From contig NC_083564.1 in the NCBI RefSeq assembly GCF_019925205.1, positions 12,992,134 to 13,056,133 of the forward strand: a stretch of 64,000 nucleotides of DNA. The letters run 5' to 3'. Source of the DNA: Metopolophium dirhodum (taxonomy: Eukaryota; Arthropoda; Insecta; Hemiptera; Aphididae). This document shows, one piece after another, positions 40,001-49,162 of this stretch. Each line of letters opens with the position of its first letter. Position 1 is the stretch's first letter. The notes below the pieces were generated by a model, which ran no database searches, had not been told where the DNA came from, and was given only the letters and a program-made list of their open reading frames with translations. The translations under genes were made by a program, and so were the position numbers.

Positions 40001-40640
40001 TGCAATGTAGGTACTAGGTGTATATATTATACCTTAAGGTGTACACAAATGTGTAATGACTATAAAAAAAACAAATAAACCTACAACAAATTACAAAATA
40101 TAACTACCTATAATAATATATAATATTAAATACTTATTAGGTAAATTTATATTATAATTTGCATTGTAACCTTCGTCCGATTAAAAATACGGCATATTTT
40201 ATTGGACGTCGTTGGCGGCGATATATTATTATTAATGAATAAACTATTGCAGTATCATCTAGATCGCGAAGACATAGAATGTAACAATAACATTTATGCT
40301 GAATATACATATACATTATAATATAATATTATTATCATTATAATAAAATATAATAATAATACGACGGGTGTCAATCAACGAAAAACGACCAGACGGCGTC
40401 GTGACCATATTTTATAAATTATAATACTATTATAGTTCTACTAAACAATGGTGAACGACGTTGGAACTTCGATAGTCTTGTGACATTCGTCGAATCGCTA
40501 CGATCTACCATTAGGTATATAATAATATATTATGGAATAAAATATAAGCTTTGACATACCGATCGAACCCCATTGCGGATGCGCCAGATTGTTGAACCAT
40601 CCATCAAACCTCTGTTTCTCCGTGAAGCTGAATTTTTTTT
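19628..40640 (-). CDS. Duox: Dual oxidase (Duox), 21 coding exons, N-terminal start not located
   Basis: Exons in transcript order: 40560-40640, 27374-27535, 27095-27282, 26798-27002, 26478-26644, 26133-26369, 25802-25993, 25459-25709, 25188-25389, 24357-24686, 23534-23834, 22771-22899, 22154-22357, 21937-22082, 21689-21852, 21224-21598, 20620-21134, 20347-20511, 20100-20255, 19876-20004, 19628-19756. They total 4,428 nt, about 1,475 codons, close to the normal length of insect Duox. All splice sites are GT-AG and all phases agree, except for one extra base in 23534-23834. The enzyme sits in the plasma membrane, takes electrons from cytosolic NADPH through FAD and two haems, and releases hydrogen peroxide outside. 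In insects this serves gut immunity and cuticle cross-linking. Calcium acts through the EF-hands. The signal peptide exon should lie upstream of 40,640. Confidence 0.95.
22154..22899 (-). CDS. Duox: Duox exons: two EF-hand calcium-binding motifs
   Basis: Exon 22771-22899 encodes VVMRTSLSKAEFASALGMK and a first EF loop, DKDSDGRISFQE (completed by the next exon). Exon 22154-22357 encodes EFLDTVVLFSRGKTEDKLR and a second loop, DNDRNGVIDKGE. Both loops keep acidic or amide residues at positions 1, 3 and 5, glycine at 6 and glutamate at 12, so both should bind calcium. In Duox these motifs switch on the oxidase core when cytosolic calcium rises. A phase-0 intron of 413 bp separates the exons. Confidence 0.95.
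23534..23834 (-). CDS. Duox: Duox exon with a one-base frame break at an A10 run
   Basis: The exon encodes RPLVLIRVPKDHDMVLEFDS, ERRKFINKFEAFLNSHKKH, RERRQKRLEHFFREAYALTF and GLRPGDRRRG. The preceding exon ends in phase 0. Entering at the only good acceptor (TATACAG|GTGGACAG, 23,834) in phase 0 reads VDSSKKK and then hits a stop after a run of ten A (23,813-23,822 on the plus strand as T). The exon is 301 nt; with nine A it would be 300 nt and read through in the conserved frame. Both neighbouring exons are intact. Possible causes are an assembly or sequencing error, a true lesion, or a missed micro-exon. Confidence 0.85.
24357..24686 (-). CDS. Duox: Duox exon: first membrane helix and juxtamembrane domain
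   Basis: The exon is 110 codons in phase 0. It starts GNELAYIYVCIFLGVVPLIC, a clear membrane helix, followed by a basic stop-transfer stretch (KLQNKRKRHLRMKQ). Then come SVREWLHANHRRLVKVRFGP, VDRKGEKLRS and ITVEESQ, which belong to the cytosolic pleckstrin-like segment before the EF-hands. It links the ectodomain to the calcium-sensing part. The donor is CAG|GTAACG at 24,356. Confidence 0.93.
25188..27535 (-). CDS. Duox: Duox exons: peroxidase-homology ectodomain
   Basis: Eight exons encode roughly residues 28-561 of the visible protein. Marks include TPASYSDGVYMMSG, SLKNRTAILAFFGQVVSSEI, ESGCPIEV, GYDRNTGQSPNTPRQQ, WIDGSFIYSTSEAW, LLGDPRSNQNPALLSFGIL, HPDWSDEEVFQRAR, AFRFGHTMIPPGIYRR, VLCSDVRDKLFGP, LGALNIMRGRDNGLADYN and VDLYIGGMLESKDGPGELF. 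In active haem peroxidases the distal site reads Q..HD. Here the same place reads GQVVSSE, so the distal histidine is missing, as in other Duox proteins, while the histidine of FGHTM remains. The domain lies outside the cell. All short introns are 77-300 bp. Confidence 0.95.
29500..30290. other. GC- and CpG-richer patch within the large Duox intron
   Basis: The block has many CG dinucleotides (for example CGCGATCAAGCGCGCGACAC near 29,540 and GGCCGCGGGCGCCGG near 29,936), unlike its surroundings. Minus ORF 29,744-29,977 contains a good donor-like site (CTCTGC|GTAAGT near 29,895), but in phase 0, which cannot join the next Duox exon (phase 1). It could be a promoter region, a 5' UTR exon or a non-coding transcript start. 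Nothing decides between these. Confidence 0.3.
33940..33967. repeat. Perfect 11-bp hairpin
   Basis: TTATGGCCACA, loop ATCGCA, TGTGGCCATAA. The arms are perfect. It is followed by a further GCCATAAT. Confidence 0.8.
37110..37480. other. ORF-bearing segment, probably transposon-derived, not recognised
   Basis: A 101-codon minus ORF (37,110-37,415, including TTDYCIVIQDQGLYQFSEFF and ending SLTGAGVIHFTYW) overlaps a plus ORF at 37,275-37,475. The base composition is more even than the surroundings. It directly adjoins the large palindrome at 37,484. I do not recognise a family. It may be part of the same insertion. Confidence 0.3.
37484..38014. repeat. Large near-perfect inverted repeat with internal tandem duplication
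   Basis: Left arm 37,484-37,641 and right arm 37,859-38,014 are reverse complements over about 155 bp. They include CACACTTTTCCATAAAAACA, TTGCACTAAAAAGACAAAAA and AATTCTCTGTACTTAAAAAT, differing mainly in A/T run lengths. The 217-bp centre holds a direct repeat (AGTCTCACATACACTTCTTT then GTTCAATC.TGTTTATAAG) at about 37,669 and 37,787. It also holds a third copy of the inner arm word AATAATGAAAAATTTA at 37,744. RNA from either strand would fold into a long hairpin. No transposase is present. Confidence 0.85.
38671..38688. repeat. (GTAG)n microsatellite
   Basis: Four and a half GTAG units. TAGG/GTAG strings are common throughout the window. Confidence 0.8.
39710..39935 (+). pseudogene. Decayed C-terminal end of a non-LTR retrotransposon (LINE) reverse transcriptase ORF
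   Basis: One frame reads WSGYVWRMDGSLIRNVLNN, then RRSGRTSPAVV, a stop, then ISWIYRRVNRQK, a stop and KFGRSMKKARIALTKN. This follows the typical tail of insect LINE ORF2: W.GHVWR, then (K)RPRGRPR.RW, then A.DR.RWR..V..A...ARIAL. There are at least two stops and several lost motif residues. It lies in the Duox intron, antisense to Duox. The upstream 39,310-39,690 may belong to the same copy but is not recognisable. Confidence 0.65.
40560..40640 (-). CDS. Duox: Duox exon: start of the mature ectodomain
   Basis: The 81-nt exon lies between TTTTCAG and GTATGT and encodes KKFSFTEKQRFDGWFNNLAH then PQWGSI. The FDGWFNNLAHP..GS motif is the conserved beginning of animal peroxidase domains in Duox. 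It starts with two bases of a codon and ends with one, and the end joins exactly to 27,535 (G|AT giving the D of GSIDSHMTRKTPASYSDG). The upstream exon must therefore end in phase 1. The gap to the next exon is 13,024 bp. Confidence 0.9.
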
Positions 40641-43600
40641 CTGAAAACCAAAAAAAAAAACCGTTAGCACAATAATATCGGCGGTACCTATCGTAGCTAA
40701 CCTATAGTAGTAGTATTATAATATTAGTAGTTTGTGCGGTGCTAATGTTTTGCAATATAAAATTTGAAAACTGTGAGCGAATAAATATCCACCGCATACT
40801 CATGCACTAAGTCGCAATGTTGCGACACGATTGATATAGGTATATATATATAATTTTTTTTTCAGCAATGGCCTTAATGAGCCAAACACAACGGCCATGT
40901 CTTTATTAAAAAATAAAATATAATAGTAAATACTCGGAATTATGACAACGGCCGCGGCGGTCGGTGGTTGTTAAGTAACGGGTCTTTAGGCGCGATATGA
41001 AGTAATTTCTTCGGCGGTTCTCACAGTCTCCACACACACATTCAAAGGAAATCGTCACGACTATATCGTTTGATGATACACGATGAGATCGTGAAAATTT
41101 CCAGTGATCTACGTCGGGTGTACTATATACCTATAGACACACGGTATACACCGTGTATTATAACAAAATTTTTTGTATACCTACAGAAATTTTTATTTTT
41201 CACCAATTGCTTAGTTAATTCCTTTTAAAAAAAGAAAAGAAATTCTAGCCCTCCAATATTACGACTCAACAATTATTAACACCCATTCCATTAATAATCG
41301 TATTGTGGCGTATGTAGAATGATAAACCCTCAAGTATTGAGGCGGTCTGAGTGTATACAATTGTTGACGCAGTCGCGCAGTGCATCGGTCTGTATATTAT
41401 GGTAGGATGAGTGGTTTGTTGAACATTTTTTGAATGTATAATTTTTAATTTCAATAAAGTAATCAATGATAATTATGGTTTAATTTATTCATTCACTTAT
41501 ATCATCAGTTAACAGTTATTTTTGTTCGCTGAAGGGGTGGCGTGGGTGGGTGCTTATATGTGTCTTGCACCACTACATGACACTTTCAAACCACTTCTAT
41601 GGCCAGTAAGTATGCAAGGCATACCTACACCTATTTTTAACAGTAAATAGTAAAATATACGCTTTTCATGATAAAATGTGGATTTATTACTATCATATAA
41701 ATCAATATATATTACTATACAATATTATAGGTACACTAATTCTCGTAAATCATAATATGTAATTATCTATAATATATCAATAATCATGATATTATACAGT
41801 TATTATTTTTATTTCTATCCACAGTGTCCACCGTTGTCTGAATTCAATGTTGTCATTCAATATTTCGACAACGCTAATTTTTTGCTCTTATTTAATAGCG
41901 GAATTCGAATAAATAATAATAACAATAATATTCTAGGTACACTCTTGTTGGTTTCCGTCGACTTGTTAAAATAATAAAATAATAATAATAATATCGTTGG
42001 TGTACAACAATAGAGTAATCAATCAACGGTATTAATACGTTCAATATAAATAGAGTGATATAACATGTGTTATTCAGTTATATTTATTGCAGTGCGATTA
42101 CGCACACTAATATGGCAATACACACGCTCAATCCTTTTTTGGCTTTTATACCGAGAGCCTGTTTTTATTTTTTTACTATACATTATAGTCAAATTAATTA
42201 TATCAACTAAATTAACTAGGATTGAATTATTTTAAAGAATTTTGTATGAATAATTAAATAGATAATATTTATTGCTGATTTGCCTGCAGGTATACGCTTA
42301 CATAATACTATATTATATGATTAAATTGGACTATATAATTACCCATTGAAACAAACAAGTATAAACTTCCTAGATTTATTAAAAAAACAAAAACATGATT
42401 TATTTGTGGTTATCTGCTTAAATTTGCTATCAATTTACAGTGTTGTTGTACAGCTATTGACTCTATATTAGCTTCATATATTTTGTTTCAAAACAACCTC
42501 AAACCGGCAGTATTTAAGTCCTGAGACCATATACTATAATTCATTTCAGATAAGAAATGGTGGTTTAATGGCTAGTATATAATACATTAATACAGTGCAC
42601 TTGTTTTAATTACATTGGATAAATCAACAAAAAAAACTACAATGATAAAATATTTTTATAACAAGGACGCAAAGTTCACGAATTCCAAAATCACGGGAAA
42701 AACAATTGTTTTATAAGATTTGAACGAATTACTCACAAAATCTGTGAACACATTGAAGGCCGAAAAGTGGTTATATATATGAAAGTATATGAGACACAGG
42801 CGTATATAAAATAAGCATAAAAATTAATAGTTTTTCTAAAAGCCAATAAACTTTTTAACACCGCTCTTATATGGGATCTATACGAGGGTTAAATAAATGA
42901 AGTAATACAATTTGTCCAAATCCATGACTGTCGACAATGACGGTTACAGTGGCATTAATACTTATACATAACGGATGAGGAATTACATGAAAAAAAAAAA
43001 TATATTTATGAATAATAATTATACGGCGTGTTTTTGCATTTTATATATTATAAGAGACTTAAACGCAGTCGCCGGGTGGACTCGTTGTGTCGCCCAACGC
43101 GACGCGTGTTGCCGATCTCGCTTATGTGAATTGACTGCGACAAATACATAATATTATAAAGTTATAGCAATTTATATTATGTATAAACATTTTATTAAAC
43201 AGTTGTAGCAGACAACGAATGTATTTCGGTCGGTGTATAATATACACACACATACACACACAATCGTATAACATATTACCATATACAATGCGCAAACCGG
43301 GACGTGGAATCGTGACACTGACACAGCTCGACTTAAAATATTCCGACCGTTGCAACCTGCAGCGTACTTGGAACGCGGGTAATTAAAATCGCACGCAGTC
43401 TATGGTATATTATGCTATATTATATCGGAATATATATACGATGGACGCGGTTGAAATGACGAGTATTATTTTTATTTTTTGTATAAGGAGAAGCGGTTTT
43501 GATACGATTCGGATATATAGGTACACGCGCACACACACGCGGGTCACGTGTGTCTCGCAGATGTATATTATATAAGTCAAGGCAGCCTCTTCGACAGCGA

Positions 43601-44700
43601 TGCTGGTCGCGCGGGTCGATGTATCGCATAAAGATTTAATATATTATTACTGCGACCGTATTATACATATAGGTATATTTATATTAAACTGCAGTAGACC
43701 CGTTTTCGTCTATATACGCGGCGCATAAACTATCTACAGTATAATATTCTCGTCACGATCGTGCGGAATACATGATAAAAAAAAAAATCACAGTGGAATC
43801 ATTAGAAACACAACACGTTTAACGGTGTCCGTCTATCGTGTCTTGCAGCGAAATTCCTATCGTCCCCCGCCTCGGTGCAGCTGGATGACACATACAGGGC
43901 GATTCACCAAGCGTGCACACCTCCATTATTTTTCGAATAATGAATTAATTCAAATTTTAATTTCTGACATTTTCGAGTGTACAAGTATACTTGAGGTTGG
44001 TATACTCAAATATTTAGATTTTTATACCATTTAAGGAGTGTCCTGTCGTAGTGGTATACATTTTTTTTTTTAATGAGAAGATATTCCCAAAATGTTGATT
44101 TATCCAAATCAAAATTCGAACCAGTAGTTTCTGTGTTGTTAATAATATTATGTATGTTATACTAAGAAATAATAGGATAATAATCCTTAATAATGGGTTT
44201 AAAGTAAATATTTATAATACTCTATTTATATTTATTATTTTACAAATCATAACCTGTTGATGGATTAATATTAGGTCCTCGAGTTTTCAAACCATCATAG
44301 CCTCTAACCTAGTCCAAGTCCATTACCATAGACCTATAGGTACTATTCTCAATACCTATAGTCGAAGTGTTAAATAATTCAAAAACTACTTGTTGAAATT
44401 TCGATTTAGATCCATCGAAATTTTCAAAAGCTAAAGAGTGATAACAATTCACAGGATAAAAGTGTGATTTTCATTTTAAAATAAAAGCTTATATTGACAC
44501 GATAATGCAATTCCTTAAATCGTATAAAAATCTAAATAATTAATTTAAAATACGATCCTTAAGTGTAATAATTTAAATAGTGATTGTTATAAATCAGAAT
44601 TAAAATAAATTCAAATGAAAAAATCTGGATGAGCATCACGCTTAGTGGATCGCTCTGTATAATATTATGTATATATTCATGTATACATTATGTTCATTAT
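40641..44700. other. Upstream of the last traced Duox exon; no gene seen
   Basis: The Duox start exon is expected on the minus strand here or further right. None of the minus ORFs begins with a convincing signal peptide and ends in a phase-1 donor. Around 40,856 a poly-T followed by CAGCAATGGCCTTAATGAGCC may be a reversed retroposon tail. The rest is AT-rich. Confidence 0.4.
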
Positions 44701-44757
44701 ACTGTTATATTTTATTCTTTTCACGGCCCACTCGTCATCTTTTCCACCAGCACATAC

Positions 44758-44788
44758 CTATACTATTATCGTCGTTCGCCGTCGTCAT
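44758..44788 (-). CDS. Speculative first coding exon for Duox
   Basis: On the minus strand an ATG at 44,786-44,788 opens MTTANDDNSI and reaches a donor (ATAG|GTATGT) in phase 1, the phase required by the exon at 40,640. Ten or so bases upstream of the ATG lies TCAGTC, an arthropod initiator-like motif, in a GC-richer patch (44,760-44,880). Against this, the product lacks a signal peptide, which a Duox needs, and short phase matches arise by chance. It may be another gene's start or nothing. Confidence 0.12.
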
Positions 44789-46491
44789 TGTCGTCGACTG
44801 AGTTCGTGTATAGCAGCGATTGCGTAAAGCTCGTTTGACACGGCTGCGGAATTTACACGCACGTGGTTCATGCTGTTTTCGTACATAATTAATACATGTA
44901 ATATGCATGACACTATGATATATTTATAATAATATGATATATAATTTAATGTGTACCTATTTAGCACGCACGCGTAGGATGAATCACGCTCGCATTTGAC
45001 GTGTTGTTGTATATTATGTAGCCACATATAAATATGAATGATTGTTGACGTTCGCGATTTTCTATATAATATTCTGTGAATTTATGTGTGCCTACACCAT
45101 GCCAAAAAAGAAACTCCTCGCCACCGCATTGACCGTAGGTATTCTCTTCGCGGCATTTCGATTTTTCATCTCGAGTTTCATTCTTGAAATCAGATCGAGT
45201 CACTTTATATTTTCAAATTTTCTGTCTCCGTACCCTGCGGATAGTCTTACGTATTTTTGTTTGTTTTTGAAACATATACAGTCCTAGTGACAATAATACT
45301 ACCAGTGATTATTCGAATTGCTGCCAACGAGCTATTTCTTTTTCATATAGGTATTCTATAACCTAACCACTATATAGGTATACTATATAAATCAATAACA
45401 AGCATAATTATATAGTATTATTTGAATTTGAAATCAATAAAATTGATTTTGTGTCGATTATAAAAATATAATATGCACAGTTTAATAAAAAAAATCTTTA
45501 GAAAAATTAATTTTTGATATTATAATTGCTTATTGTTTATTGGGGTGGTGCATAATTACTATGCGTGTCAAGTGAGTTCTAGAAGAAATCTTCCTTCTTA
45601 TTCAACCTAGATCATAATATATTATTAGTACCTAGTACCTACATATAAATCCTACATTTTTAAAACCAGATGACATTTTTATTCAAAATATTGATTAATA
45701 TAATAAAAATAATCTATATATTATTAATATAACTGCACGTGAGCCATTCTACATTAAGTCCAGTTATTCTCTAATACTAACTTAACCTAAACGAACTCTT
45801 GGTCTAACGTATCTTATTTATTTTTAGTTTTAATAATATAACATACAAAATCCCATATTCTTATTATATACTTGCATAAGTACAAACCATGAGCTAACCT
45901 ATGTATTTGGAAATAATATGGTTTTATGATGACGGTCAATGCAGGTTGCGATTTAAAAAAATAAAATAATAATAATTGCGCATTCTCTGTCAGATCTGAT
46001 GTCGACGTCCTTTTTGGTCCAGTCATGAATACCGAGTACCGACTGACATTAAAATGCTTTTTACATGTTAATATACGAATTTATTAAATGTTACGTTTTA
46101 TTCCATGACGTATTACGGCCTCGTAAATCATAATACGCTGACGCTACAGAATTGTTAAACATTAAATAATATTACTGCGTAAAATAGTATGTATATATGT
46201 GTATGTGTAAGCAGTAAGCCTCAAGGGCTCACTACGGCAAGTATGCAACTGCTCGATCCCATATATACATGTATGATGTATCCACTATATATGTATATTT
46301 TTTTTATATTACCTATAAATATAATATGCGCAATACGCGTGTCCTGTAGTGTATAATAGGCATGTACAATTGCGCCACTTCGGCGCAGGGTAATTCATTA
46401 TAATATTATGTTCTGTGGGACATAATATTATAATATCTACGCGCTGCAGTCCATTTCACAACTTGCATAGCAGGATGGATAAAAATCAAAA
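44789..46491. other. No gene seen
   Basis: The 81-codon plus ORF at 45,042-45,287 has a hydrophobic stretch (LLATALTVGILFAAF) but no splice context or family resemblance that I can see. The remainder is AT-rich. Confidence 0.4.
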
Positions 46492-46510
46492 TCTCTCTCT
46501 CTCTCTCTCC
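46492..46510. repeat. (CT)n microsatellite
   Basis: About nine CT units. Confidence 0.9.
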
Positions 46511-46849
46511 ATTTTGAAAAAAAAATGTTTACATGGTTTCTATTCCTACGTTAAGAACAACATTTTTGAAATATCTACATATTTTTAATATTTTTATCCT
46601 TAACATGTTTTAAGTTTTTACTTTTTTAAAAGACAATATACTGTTTTATTTGCACATTCCAATGTGTCCACAAATCACGTCGGAAGTATAACTACTGGGT
46701 AATTTCTTTGACCGTTGCCATTTTGTACTAGATAACATATTATTATGTTTATTGTGAACATTATACAGATTGTATATTTCATAATAAAAAAATTTGCACA
46801 TAAGTTTTAGCTTTAGTAGGTAATTTTATTTATTGCAATAAGACAAACT

Positions 46850-47059
46850 TTAAGCTTTCAATATATTTTTTGTCACGCCTGCACCAAAAGTTTGGTTTTC
46901 GATAGCGGTTGAAGCGTTGGAAAGCGTCTTTTTTCCATCTAACGGGTTGTAAAGTGGAAATCCCCAAAAGTGCTGGGCGCACATATCACACGCGTATCCC
47001 TTGCACAACCAGACACTGAAATCTATACCATGGTCCTTACAAAACATACACTTTTGGTT
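46850..47059 (-). pseudogene. Cysteine-rich ORF remnant flanked by 17-bp inverted repeats
   Basis: The minus frame reads ARNQKCMFCKDHGIDFSVWL then CKGYACDMCAQHFWGFPLYN, and continues for about 30 more residues to a stop. An in-frame stop lies just upstream. Five cysteines form CX2C-X11-C-X4-C-X2-C, suggesting a metal-binding tail. The composition is far more coding-like than the surroundings. Near the end of the ORF, TATTTTTTGTCACGCCT (46,864-46,880) is repeated in inverse at 47,223-47,239. The likeliest source is the 3' end of a DNA transposon gene; piggyBac transposases end in a cysteine-rich domain, but I cannot confirm that family. Confidence 0.35.
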
Positions 47060-47237
47060 ACGTGCATCTTATATTCATATATTATAACCTCCACGCGTGA
47101 CGCTTAAAATAAATAAAACCAAATCGTTTCTTTCATGAAATATTGTTGACAGTTGTCGTAGAATTATGGTATAGTTGTTGCATAGATCCCTGCATTACCT
47201 TTGTCGTGATCGATGAATTCAGAGGCGTGACAAAAAA

Positions 47238-47368
47238 TAGTATGTGTGGCTCGGGCGGGAAGGCAATTTCAGTCTTGGGTGAAATGCAGCCCTCGCCTGC
47301 GGCTCGTACCGCACACGTCGCCCGTGACTGAAATAGCTCACTTTCCATCCTTGCCACACAGTATACTA
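47238..47368. mobile_element. GC-rich foldback element (131 bp)
   Basis: Outer ends TAGTATGTGTGGC and GCCACACAGTATACTA are inverted. Inside, AATTTCAGTC (47,265) and GACTGAAAT (47,326) pair, and the centre contains TGCGGCTCGTACCGCA, itself a palindrome. The whole can fold into a long hairpin. Its GC content stands well above its surroundings. The short ORFs across it on both strands are accidental. Confidence 0.55.
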
Positions 47369-48495
47369 TTAAATATCACAAAATTTTGATATTTTTAGTT
47401 TTTCAACTATACACACTTTTTTTGCGATGCTCTTCGTTTTTCAATTGCATCACGTATACTCATGCCCAATAGTTTTTAAATTATTAGTAAGAAGCTTGTC
47501 TCAATGAAATTTGTCAGAAAATTACCAAAAACTCCATCGATTGGTCTTTAATTTTGTTAACTGAAAACTGTTAAAACAGTATTTAGTATTATATATATTA
47601 TTATATTACTGTTCTAACTCCGAGTCTACCACTACAAACATTCTCCAATAACACTCTGTAGTAAATTTTCTAATGTGTTTTAATACTTACTAAATACTAG
47701 TGAATGCTTTCATACTGCTGCGATGAAATCTTAAACAATTTGTCGAGACTCGCCAATTATTATTTTGATTTATGTAAACATTCAACAATTGTAGACTTTC
47801 ACAGTTACTTATATTATATATCACAAATCACAATATATTACTACCTATTAGGTACTCGTTCAGTGGTATAAAAAGGTGTTCATAATGTACGCTTTTATTT
47901 CTATATAATACACTTACATGAAATACAATTTTTTATTTGACTATCGCAATATCGTAAATTTGTTTATTGTTGTAATGTAACGTTTACCTGTAAATATATA
48001 AGCTCATCGCAATACAAGCTGTGATAAAACCTCGTCACTCCAACCTGTTCCATATGCAGAGATAAGTATCTACGCTATTGTTTACGTGATACAAGTGACA
48101 ACGGACTTTTGTTCCGTTATTTCATTATTTGCGACAACATCGTCATGTGCGTTCATGTGAACAAATTTCATCTAAGTACCGACGTTTTCGCATATGAAAA
48201 CAAATATATATATAGTTCAGTAGTTGCACATGCTTGCGCGTACTAGCTATGATTGTTTTATTACGGGGTGTCTAATGCCTATACTGTAGATTACCTATAT
48301 AAACCATATTGTACAGTGAACAATTTAACGGTAAACACACATTATCTCGAAAAGTATAACCGTATTTGAAAATACGTAGTTTAATCAACATGATAATTAT
48401 AGAAGTCGTTACAAAAATCCATTCACGGTCAGACCAATAAACCGTCCTATTCCATCACATTAAATAGACATAGGTAATGAATAAACTACCTCTGC

Positions 48496-48861
48496 ACAAA
48501 ACGTTCGTTACTTAGGCGTACATATTATAGACCATAGATCAACGGGGGCAACCCACATCCGTACTAAGGTATACATTGCTATCGTGCTTTGAATAATCGC
48601 TCTCAACAATAATAGTAACGATTTCTTCTAACATCCAAACATATTAATCTCAAAAGTAACACTTTATTTATAAGCCTCTCTCCTAGAGACAATATAAGAC
48701 CCTATAATCTATACGGAATCCAACTCCAGGGCTGGAACATTAATAAAATCTAAACCTTACAATAAAAATGTCTTCGTTAAATTACTAAAACACTGTTTTA
48801 TGTCTGAAATCACATACTCGCCCTCTTTAACCACTTATCCACTCTACATCAATTACCTTAT
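48496..48861 (+). pseudogene. Decayed LINE (Jockey-like) reverse transcriptase fragment
   Basis: It starts QNVRYLGVHIIDHRSTGATH then IRTKVY, matching the (V)RYLGV..D..LTW..HI...K motif after the RT domain of Jockey-type ORF2. Further on, one frame gives LYGIQLQGWNINKI, a stop, TLQ, a stop, KCLR, a stop, ITKTLFYV and NHILALFNHLSTLHQLPY. These correspond to YGIELWG, IQ..QNKCLR.I..APFYVSN and the DL.IPT region of intact elements. Several stops and frameshifts show it is long dead. Confidence 0.75.
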
Positions 48862-49145
48862 TTAAAAAACAAATTACAAACTATGAAGTATATTTATAAT
48901 AATAAAAAAAAAAAATGTAAAATATTGCGAGAATTAAAAAAATATACACTTACAACTATGCATTATACTTAGTACATAATATAACTAATAGTTAATTATA
49001 TATGGTTGTATTTAATTATACTCGGTTTAAACATTAATTGTTGTATAGTCGAAAATAATAGATACCTATACGCGGTCTCTATGTACCTATAAATATAATT
49101 ATTATGATTAATTACAATAGTATTAATTAGTAATTTATATATTCA

Positions 49146-49162
49146 TATATATATATATATAT
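49146..49162. repeat. (AT)n microsatellite
   Basis: About eight AT units. Confidence 0.8.

Larger units (their letters stand above)
27536..40559. other. Large Duox intron (13.0 kb)
   Basis: It joins the exon at 40,560 to that at 27,535 with GTATGT and AACAG ends and matching phase. The content is AT-rich and repeat-strewn; the recognisable items are listed separately (hairpin at 33.9 kb, large palindrome at 37.5 kb, LINE remnant at 39.7 kb). No other gene is supportable inside, on either strand. Other introns of the gene are 70 to about 900 bp, so this one is exceptional and is a natural place for enhancers or an alternative promoter. Confidence 0.8.

Noticed and set aside
45042..45287. 81-codon plus ORF with a hydrophobic segment, considered as a small membrane protein
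   Set aside because: AT-rich sequence readily yields hydrophobic frames; no conserved motif, promoter or splice support.
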